Shown piece after piece: positions 7,046-12,702 of a DNA stretch of 12,702 nt. Made by a program: the position numbers and the translations under genes. Position 1 is the stretch's first letter. Each line of letters opens with the position of its first letter. The notes under the pieces are model-generated. The model worked only from the letters and a program-made list of their open reading frames with translations. It searched no databases and was not told where the DNA came from. Source of the stretch: Clostridiales bacterium UBA7103 (GTDB lineage Bacteria > Bacillota > Clostridia > Oscillospirales > Oscillospiraceae); contig DKYJ01000041.1 in NCBI GenBank assembly GCA_002493305.1, forward strand, positions 12,188 through 24,889. The letters are read 5' to 3'.

Positions 7046-9172
7046 ATGAACAACAGGATAATCAAGCCCTCCAGACGCACAGCCATGATAGTCATTGTGC
7101 TGCTGGCGCTGGCGGTGTATCTTGTCTTTCTCTATCAGCTTCAGATAATAGAGGGAGAGGAATACTATAACCGCAGCAACGAGGTTTCGACCTCTGAGTC
7201 GCCAATTACCGCTGCCAGAGGTAATATCCTTGACCGCTACGGCAGAATAATGGTGAGCAACAAGGAGTGCTACAACCTTGAGATAGATATAGACAAGCTC
7301 TTTGCCAACGACGACCCCAACGCCGTTATTCTTGAGCTTGTGGAGATGGTGCAGGGCTTTGGAGATGATTATATCGACGATTTGCCCATCACGATGACCC
7401 CGCCCTTTGAGTACGACCCCAACATGACGGAGATCCAGCGCACCATGCTCAACGCCTATTTTAAGGACAGAGGTAAGGCTCTGCCCGATAACGCGACAGC
7501 GGTGGAGCTTTTGAGCTATATGCGCACAAGGTATGAAATTGATAACTCCTACACCGCCGAGCAGATGCGCATTATTGCCGGTATCCGTTATTCCATCAAT
7601 GTCCGTTATTCCATAAACACTGCGGACTATATATTTGTTGAAGACGCATCCATGCAGCTCATTTCCGCCATCATGGAGAATAAGCTTGTGGGTATCGAGG
7701 TCAAGCGCGCCTATGTGCGCGATTTTAACACTGATTACGCCGCGCACATACTGGGCTATGTCGGCCTGATGACTCAGGAAGAGTTTGAAAAATACTCCCT
7801 GATGAAATACGCAAACGACGCCATGGTCGGCAAGGACGGCGTGGAATATGCCTTTGAAAGCTACCTCCACGGCAAGGATGGCACAGTGGTAGAGACGCGC
7901 AACAGCTCCGGCACGATACTGAGCACCGTTTATACTGACGAGCCTGAGCCGGGCAACCATGTGTATGTTACGCTTGACCTTGCCCTGCAGGAGCAGGTGG
8001 AGCGTATACTATCCAACGGCGTAGACAGGCTCAAGGAGCTGGTAGAGCAGAAGAAAGGCGAAGCTCAGGTACGCGGCGAGCCTGTTGACCCGGATTTTAA
8101 GGATGAGATAACCGGCGCCGCCGTCGCGGTGGTCAACGTGAAAACCGGGGAGCCGCTGGCACTGGCGAGCTGGCCCACCTTCAAGGCCTCCTCTATCATA
8201 GAGGACTATCAGGAGCTGATGGAGACGCCGAACGCCCCGCTTTTCAACAGAGCGCTTATGGGCGCTTACGCCCCCGGCTCCACCTTCAAGCCATGCACAG
8301 CTATTTCCGCTTTGAATAACGGCATCATCAACACCGAGGAGCAGATAAAGTGCGAGGGCGTGTTCACAAAATACGCCGCCGCGGGCTACTCTCCTGAGTG
8401 CTGGATATGGAACGCGGTCAAGGGCGAGCATTACACCCATGACGCGGACAATGTGACCGACGCACTGAGAGACTCCTGCAATTTCTTCTTCTATTCCATC
8501 GGCGACGAGCTGGGTATTGACGAGCTTGAGAAAACAGCACATCTGTTTGGCCTTGGCTCCTCCACGGGGATAGAGCTGGTGGAGACCACGGGCAATATGT
8601 CAAACCGCCGCAACCATGTGGATTACGCGGGCACCGAGTGGCGTCAGGGCGATACTCTTCAGGCGGCCATCGGGCAGTCGGACAGTGTGTTTTCGCCCCT
8701 GCAGCTGGCAGAATACTGCGCGACTGTCGCAAACGGCGGGACAAGACATTCCGCATCCCTCCTCAAGGCCGTGCGCAGCTTTGATTACAGTCAGAAAATA
8801 TATGAACGCGAGCCGGAAGTGCTGAGCGCTGTGGAGTCTGCCGAGTATAACTGGGCCGCTGTCCACGAGGGTATGTGGAAGGTGCTTCACGACTGGGAGC
8901 ACAACGGCACCAACGCTGAGATATGGATGGACTGTGCTTGGAATGCGGCCGGTAAGACCGGCACCGCCCAGAAAGGCGAAAAGATAGCAAACGACGGTAT
9001 TTTTATGTGCTACGCCCCGTTTGACGATCCCCAGATCGCCATAGCGGTGGTGGTAGAGCGCGGTGTGTCCGGCGCTTCTGTGCAGTTCATCGCGCGGCAG
9101 ATCATGGACGTCTACATCAGCCTCTGCCAGTATACGGATACATCCGAACCGGAAATGGCGCTTTTGAAGTGA
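7046..9172 (+). CDS. mrdA: Penicillin-binding protein 2 (class B transpeptidase)
   Basis: A 708-residue DD-transpeptidase that cross-links peptidoglycan during elongation. It has an N-terminal membrane anchor (about 13-33), a dimerisation/pedestal region beginning with the ITAARGNILDRYGRIM motif at about 55-70, and a transpeptidase domain from about 330. All three penicillin-interacting motifs are intact: S412-T-F-K415, S477-C-N479 and K637-T-G-T640. The ATG at 7046 has AAGGA at 7035-7039. Position directly after mreCD identifies it as the elongasome PBP2 rather than a division or sporulation paralogue. The partner glycosyltransferase RodA is not in the window. No clear terminator follows; the 130 bp to mgsA hold a repeat copy and a promoter. 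Confidence 0.95.
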   Translation: MNNRIIKPSRRTAMIVIVLLALAVYLVFLYQLQIIEGEEYYNRSNEVSTSESPITAARGNILDRYGRIMVSNKECYNLEIDIDKLFANDDPNAVILELVEMVQGFGDDYIDDLPITMTPPFEYDPNMTEIQRTMLNAYFKDRGKALPDNATAVELLSYMRTRYEIDNSYTAEQMRIIAGIRYSINVRYSINTADYIFVEDASMQLISAIMENKLVGIEVKRAYVRDFNTDYAAHILGYVGLMTQEEFEKYSLMKYANDAMVGKDGVEYAFESYLHGKDGTVVETRNSSGTILSTVYTDEPEPGNHVYVTLDLALQEQVERILSNGVDRLKELVEQKKGEAQVRGEPVDPDFKDEITGAAVAVVNVKTGEPLALASWPTFKASSIIEDYQELMETPNAPLFNRALMGAYAPGSTFKPCTAISALNNGIINTEEQIKCEGVFTKYAAAGYSPECWIWNAVKGEHYTHDADNVTDALRDSCNFFFYSIGDELGIDELEKTAHLFGLGSSTGIELVETTGNMSNRRNHVDYAGTEWRQGDTLQAAIGQSDSVFSPLQLAEYCATVANGGTRHSASLLKAVRSFDYSQKIYEREPEVLSAVESAEYNWAAVHEGMWKVLHDWEHNGTNAEIWMDCAWNAAGKTGTAQKGEKIANDGIFMCYAPFDDPQIAIAVVVERGVSGASVQFIARQIMDVYISLCQYTDTSEPEMALLK

Positions 9173-9201
9173 TTCTTGCTTCTGCGTAAGCGCGAAGAAA
9201 A

Positions 9202-9230
9202 CCGCTCTCGGCGATTTGCCCATCACTTAC
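9202..9230 (+). repeat. Dispersed intergenic repeat, diverged partial copy C
   Basis: A 29-nt segment that aligns without gaps to the second half of copies A and B: 20 of 29 positions match each, and 16 positions are identical in all three (including GCTC, CGA and the terminal TTAC). The 24 nt upstream do not resemble the perfect core of A and B. It ends exactly where the mgsA -35 box begins. Confidence 0.5.
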
Positions 9231-9259
9231 TTGAAATTCGGATGACATATGTTTATAAT
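9231..9259 (+). promoter_or_regulatory. sigma-A promoter for mgsA-hisS
   Basis: TTGAAA (9231-9236), a 17-nt spacer and perfect TATAAT (9254-9259). The start of transcription would be near 9266, giving a leader of about 37 nt. This is the best-scoring plus-strand promoter I see in the window. Confidence 0.8.
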
Positions 9260-9302
9260 TGTTCGGGATTATTTTGAAGAATTTAGGACGGGGGATTAAT
9301 AA

Positions 9303-9707
9303 ATGAACATTGCATTGATGGCACACGACAGGAAAAAGGAGCTTATGGTTCAGTTCTGCATTGCCTATTGCGGTATCTTGGCTGAACATTCCCTCTGCGC
9401 CACCCATGTAACGGGAAAGCTGGTTTCCGAGGCCACGGGCCTGCCCATAACCCTGTATCTGCACGCGGATCAGGGCGGCGCCCAGCAGATCGGCGCACGG
9501 ATATCTTTTAATGAGATAGACCTTGTGCTGTTTTTCTGCGACCCTGCAAACCCCAAGGGCTTTGACGATATCAACAAGATCGAGCGCCTGTGCGACCAGT
9601 ACCAGATACCCTTTGCCACCAACGCCGCCACGGCCGAGGTGCTGGTGCAGGGACTGCGCCGCGGCGATCTGGATTGGCGCAACATCGTCAATCCACAGAA
9701 AAGATAA
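9303..9707 (+). CDS. mgsA: Methylglyoxal synthase-like protein with altered active site
   Basis: 134 residues aligning end to end with methylglyoxal synthase, which turns dihydroxyacetone phosphate into methylglyoxal and phosphate. Retained: AHD (7-9) and Lys12 of the phosphate site, Thr34, GG and QQIGA around 58-65, DP (80-81), and PFATNAATAE. Changed relative to E. coli numbering: Gly46 to His35, Thr47 to Val36, Ser65-Gly66 to His54-Ala55, the catalytic base Asp71 to Ala60 (codon GCC), and His98 to Phe87. The fold is secure but the usual chemistry is doubtful; it may be a regulatory or binding protein, or use another substrate. A GGGGGA ribosome site at 9290-9295 and a strong promoter indicate expression. 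hisS follows 21 bp later in the same probable transcript. Confidence 0.85.
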   Translation: MNIALMAHDRKKELMVQFCIAYCGILAEHSLCATHVTGKLVSEATGLPITLYLHADQGGAQQIGARISFNEIDLVLFFCDPANPKGFDDINKIERLCDQYQIPFATNAATAEVLVQGLRRGDLDWRNIVNPQKR

Positions 9708-9728
9708 GGCGAAAAGAGGTTAATTTCA

Positions 9729-11084
9729 ATGTCTAAGGTCACGCCGCGCACGCTCTCCGGCTTTATGGAGCTGCTGCCGGAAAAGCAGATGAAAATGGAG
9801 CGTATGCTGGAGGCTCTGCGCCGCAGCTACTCCCTTTATGGCTTTGCGCCGCTGGATACTCCCGTTATAGAAAGCGCCCAAGTGCTGCTGGCCAAGGGCG
9901 GAGGAGAGACGGAAAAGCAGATATACCGCTTCCAGAAGGGGGACAGCGACCTTGCGCTCCGCTTTGATCTGACGGTGCCGCTGGCAAAGTATGTGGCGGC
10001 TCACTATGGAGAGCTGTGCTTCCCTTTCCGCCGCTATCAGATAGGCAAGGTCTACCGGGGCGAGCGCGCCCAGAGAGGCAGATTCAGGGAGTTTTATCAG
10101 GCCGACATCGACATTATCGGTGACGGAAAGCTGGATATCATCAACGAGGCGGAGATCCCCGCCATTATCTATAACACCTTCAAAAGCCTCGGCGTCAGCC
10201 GCTTTAAGATAAAGGTCAACAACCGCAAGCTCTTAAACGGCTTTTACGCCATGAACGGTATGGCCGAGCGCGCGGGAGACATTATGCGCACCGTGGATAA
10301 GCTCGACAAGATAGGCGAGGAGAAGGTCAAGCAGCTGCTTATTGACGAGGTGAAGCTCCTGCCCTGCAAAGCGGAGAATATTTTGGATTTCATGGCCATC
10401 AAGGGCAGCAACGCCTATGTGCTTGAGCGCCTCAAAATGTACACCGGTGTGGACGAGACCTTTGACAAGGGATATGAGGAGCTTTTGGCGGTGACGGAGC
10501 ATCTGGCGGCTTTCGGTGTGCCGGAGGAGAACTTCGCTGTGGATCTGACCATCGCGAGAGGACTTGATTATTACACGGGCACCGTATATGAAACTGAGCT
10601 TCTCGATCACCCGGAGATAGGCTCCGTCTGCTCCGGCGGAAGATACGATGATCTGGCGGGCTATTATACTGATAAGCCCCTGCCCGGCGTCGGCATCTCC
10701 ATAGGGCTGACAAGGCTTTTCTATGTGCTCGATGAGCAGGGGCTTTTGTCTGATGAGCCGGTCACAGCCCCCTGTGACGCGCTGGTCATTCCCATGACGG
10801 AGGATATGGGCAGCGCGGCGGCTGCGGCCACAGCGCTCAGAGACGGCGGCGTGCGCACCCAGCTCTATGGCGAGCAGAAAAAATTCAAGGCGAAAATGAG
10901 CTATGCCGATAAGATAAAGGTACCCTTTGCGGTGCTTATCGGCGAGGATGAGATAAAAGAGGGCTGCCTTTCGGTGAAGGATATGCAGACCGGACAGCAG
11001 CAAAAACTCAGCCCCGATAAGGCGACGGAGTATATAAGGCAGAGCGTTGACGGGAGAAACAGCGCCCCGCTTATTATAGAGTAA
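9729..11084 (+). CDS. hisS: Histidine--tRNA ligase
   Basis: A 451-residue class II synthetase that charges tRNA-His. Visible are the motif 2 block FRRYQIGKVYRGERAQRGRFREFYQADID (100-128), the histidine-specific ARGLDYYTGTVYE (276-288) and SGGRYDDL (302-309), and a C-terminal anticodon-binding domain at about 345-445. The LRFDLTVPLAKYVA (77-90) and GRFREFYQ wording belongs to the HisRS subtype also seen in archaea, eukaryotes and some bacteria, rather than the common LRPEGT type. The ATG at 9729 has AGAGG at 9715-9719. It follows mgsA by 21 bp with no T-box leader between them. aspS follows, as in many Firmicutes, but separated here by a 190-bp leader. Confidence 0.96.
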   Translation: MSKVTPRTLSGFMELLPEKQMKMERMLEALRRSYSLYGFAPLDTPVIESAQVLLAKGGGETEKQIYRFQKGDSDLALRFDLTVPLAKYVAAHYGELCFPFRRYQIGKVYRGERAQRGRFREFYQADIDIIGDGKLDIINEAEIPAIIYNTFKSLGVSRFKIKVNNRKLLNGFYAMNGMAERAGDIMRTVDKLDKIGEEKVKQLLIDEVKLLPCKAENILDFMAIKGSNAYVLERLKMYTGVDETFDKGYEELLAVTEHLAAFGVPEENFAVDLTIARGLDYYTGTVYETELLDHPEIGSVCSGGRYDDLAGYYTDKPLPGVGISIGLTRLFYVLDEQGLLSDEPVTAPCDALVIPMTEDMGSAAAAATALRDGGVRTQLYGEQKKFKAKMSYADKIKVPFAVLIGEDEIKEGCLSVKDMQTGQQQKLSPDKATEYIRQSVDGRNSAPLIIE

Positions 11085-11095
11085 ACTCAGCTTAA

Positions 11096-11107
11096 ACCGC
11101 CTGCGGT
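11096..11107 (+). promoter_or_regulatory. Small palindrome after hisS
   Basis: ACCGC and GCGGT flank CT, just 12 bp past the hisS stop. No T-run follows, so a terminator function is weak; it may protect the 3' end of the transcript. Confidence 0.3.
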
Positions 11108-11131
11108 ATCTTGCGGACAATTTGCGCCCAG

Positions 11132-11180
11132 ACTTTGTCACTTTTTCTTGAAATACACAAAGTATGTCTGCAAAAAAGTG
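11132..11180 (+). promoter_or_regulatory. Two interleaved stems in the aspS leader
   Basis: Stem 1 is ACTTTGT (11132-11138) with ACAAAGT (11157-11163). Stem 2 is CACTTTTT (11139-11146) with AAAAAGTG (11173-11180). The order of arms is 1-2-1-2, so they either exclude each other on simple folding or form a pseudoknot. This suggests possible regulation of aspS, but no T-box sequence is present. Confidence 0.4.
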
Positions 11181-11186
11181 TCATCG

Positions 11187-11239
11187 TCAGAACACAAATT
11201 CTCTCGCAACCTGCTCTTGACGATTTAAGCCTCGTTTAC
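11187..11239 (+). repeat. Dispersed intergenic repeat, copy B
   Basis: The counterpart of 2756-2808 in opposite orientation: 38 of 53 positions identical, with the first 17 nt (TCAGAACACAAATTCTC) perfect. Here the flanks add a 7-bp stem, ATCGTCA (11183-11189) with TGACGAT (11218-11224), enclosing a small AGAA/TTCT hairpin. It ends 35 nt before the aspS start. Confidence 0.75.
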
Positions 11240-11274
11240 TGTGAAAGACAAATATTATAGGAGGCATATAACCA

Positions 11275-12702
11275 ATGTTTCAGTCCCGCACCCATAATTG
11301 CAATGAGCTTCGCCTTGAAAACGCGGGCGAAAAGGTAAAAATAGTCGGTTGGATGGAGAATGTCCGTGAGGTGGGCAGCAACTTCGCCTTTGTGGTGGTG
11401 CGCGATTTTTACGGCACGACACAGGTGGTCATCGAGGACGAAAAGCTCATGGAGCAGATAAAGTCCATCAATAAAGAGTCCACCATATCCGTCACCGGCA
11501 CCGTGCGCGAGCGCGCCAGCAAAAACCCCAAGCAGGCCACCGGCGATATTGAGATAGTACCCGACAGCATCGATGTCCTGGGCCGCTGCCGCTATAACGA
11601 GCTGCCCTTTGAGATAAACCGCAGCCGCGAGGCGGACGAGTCCATGCGCCTGAAGTACCGGTATCTCGATTTGAGAAACCCCGCCGTGAAGAAGAATATA
11701 ATCCTGCGTTGCAACGTGGTCTCCGCCCTGCGGCAGGCCATGACGGAGCACGGCTTTCTTGAGATAACCACCCCTATACTTACAGCCTCCTCCCCAGAGG
11801 GTGCGAGGGACTATCTTGTCCCCGCCCGCAAGCACCCGGGTAAGTTCTACGCCCTGCCTCAGGCCCCCCAGCAGTTCAAGCAGCTGCTGATGACCTCCGG
11901 CTTTGACAGGTATTTCCAGATAGCTCCATGCTTCAGAGACGAGGATGCCAGAGGCGACCGCTCTCCCGGTGAGTTTTATCAGCTGGATATGGAGATGGCC
12001 TTTGCCACGCAGGACGATGTTTTCGCCGTCCTCGAGGATGTTTTGCCGCCGATTTTCGCAAAATACGGCACATATGACATCGCCTCCGCCGCGCCCTTCA
12101 AGCGCATCCCTTATCTTGAGGCCATGGAGAAATACGGCTCGGATAAGCCGGATCTGCGTATTGACCTTGTGGTCGAGGATATCACAGACCTCTGCGGCGG
12201 GACGGATTTTGCCCCCTTTGCCGAGGGCAACACAGTCAAGGCCATCGTCGTCACCGACTGCGACATGACGCGCAAGAATATCGACAAGCTCTGCGCAGAT
12301 GTCGAGGTACAGTCCGCCTGCAAGCCCTTCTGGTTCAAGGTGGACGAGAACGGCGCGCTCGCCGGCGGCGTTGCGAAGTTCCTTGCCGACAGAGCGGATA
12401 AGCTCACCGAACGGCTGGATCTCAAGCCCGGCTGCCTTGTCGGCGTGGCCGCGGGCAAGAAGAACATCGCCGTCAAGACTGCCGGCGTTATGCGCAAAAT
12501 GCTGGGCGCTGTTGTGCCCGGGCATATGGATAAGGAACGCTACGAGTTTTGCTGGATAGTGGATTTCCCCATGTATGAGATCGGGGAGGAGTCCGGAGAG
12601 CTTGAATTCTGCCATAACCCCTTCTCCATGCCGTCAGGCGGGCTTGATGTGCTTCTCAAGGCCGAGAGCGGGGAGATTGACCCCCTGAGCATCACCGCCG
12701 AC
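11275..12702 (+). CDS. aspS: Aspartate--tRNA ligase (partial, C-terminus beyond the window)
   Basis: 476 codons are visible and the frame stays open to the window edge. The enzyme charges tRNA-Asp, or tRNA-Asn too if non-discriminating. It has an N-terminal OB-fold anticodon-binding domain (about 1-105), a class II core with TPILTASSPEGARDYLVPAR, the flipping-loop/motif 2 region QAPQQFKQLL and CFRDEDARGDRSPGEFYQLD (219-238), then a GAD-type insertion (about 300-410) before the distal catalytic part (FCHNPFSMPSGGLD). Two areas differ from ordinary bacterial AspRS: the usual RRRDHG stretch reads ENVREVG (28-34), and motif 2 carries SPGEFYQLD where QPEFTQID is common. The ATG at 11275 has an excellent AGGAGG site (11259-11264). 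Confidence 0.94.
   Translation, partial: MFQSRTHNCNELRLENAGEKVKIVGWMENVREVGSNFAFVVVRDFYGTTQVVIEDEKLMEQIKSINKESTISVTGTVRERASKNPKQATGDIEIVPDSIDVLGRCRYNELPFEINRSREADESMRLKYRYLDLRNPAVKKNIILRCNVVSALRQAMTEHGFLEITTPILTASSPEGARDYLVPARKHPGKFYALPQAPQQFKQLLMTSGFDRYFQIAPCFRDEDARGDRSPGEFYQLDMEMAFATQDDVFAVLEDVLPPIFAKYGTYDIASAAPFKRIPYLEAMEKYGSDKPDLRIDLVVEDITDLCGGTDFAPFAEGNTVKAIVVTDCDMTRKNIDKLCADVEVQSACKPFWFKVDENGALAGGVAKFLADRADKLTERLDLKPGCLVGVAAGKKNIAVKTAGVMRKMLGAVVPGHMDKERYEFCWIVDFPMYEIGEESGELEFCHNPFSMPSGGLDVLLKAESGEIDPLSITAD

Noticed and set aside
6860..7960. 366-codon open frame on the minus strand
   Set aside because: It is antisense to mreD and PBP2, with no family features or ribosome site of note.
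9173..9201. Terminator after PBP2
   Set aside because: CTTC(T)GCG-TAAG-CGCGAAG can form a bulged stem, but it is followed by AAAA and C/G bases instead of a T-run.
11085..11274. T-box riboswitch before aspS
   Set aside because: No specifier-loop/antiterminator words and no terminator with a T-run were found.
11236..12615. 459-codon open frame on the minus strand
   Set aside because: It is antisense to aspS, which is clearly coding. The minus translation is His/Gly/Leu-rich without motifs, as expected of a shadow.

Overview
The window looks like chromosomal DNA of a GC-rich Clostridia, most plausibly an Oscillospirales/Ruminococcaceae-type gut Firmicute. The clues are a DnaD/DnaI primosome pair, strong AGGAGG-type ribosome sites, sigma-A promoters, a DUF2804 gene, and a maf-mreC-mreD-PBP2-mgsA order that resembles a shortened clostridial maf/mre/min locus. 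This placement is inferred from gene content and families only. No phage, insertion sequence, CRISPR array, tRNA or rRNA was seen.

Layout. Positions 1-2626 (minus strand) hold a compact operon dnaD > dnaI > DUF2804; the last gene runs off the left edge. Positions 2627-2880 are a divergent control region with two good back-to-back promoters whose -35 boxes overlap. Positions 2881-5538 (plus) carry a long U32-family protein (RlhA-like architecture) and maf, which follow with no gap. Positions 5539-5692 are a highly structured leader. Positions 5693-9172 are mreC, mreD (TTG start) and penicillin-binding protein 2. Positions 9303-11084 are mgsA and hisS behind their own strong promoter. Positions 11085-11274 are a second structured leader, and aspS runs off the right edge from 11275.

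How the parts fit. The left operon supplies helicase loading for replication. The middle block builds and organises lateral cell wall (MreC and MreD scaffold, PBP2 transpeptidase) with Maf upstream. The right block is a methylglyoxal-synthase-like protein followed by two aminoacyl-tRNA synthetases.

The most unusual items are: (1) an apparent RNA switch in the mreC leader, in which one anti-Shine-Dalgarno strand can pair either with a nearby decoy copy (10 bp) or with the real mreC ribosome site (18 of 19 bp); (2) a methylglyoxal synthase homologue whose catalytic Asp and several phosphate-site residues are replaced; (3) a family of short intergenic repeats, with a 53-nt pair in opposite orientation before the U32 gene and aspS and a diverged 29-nt copy abutting the mgsA promoter; (4) a contracted mre locus lacking mreB, radC, minCDE and rodA at their usual places.
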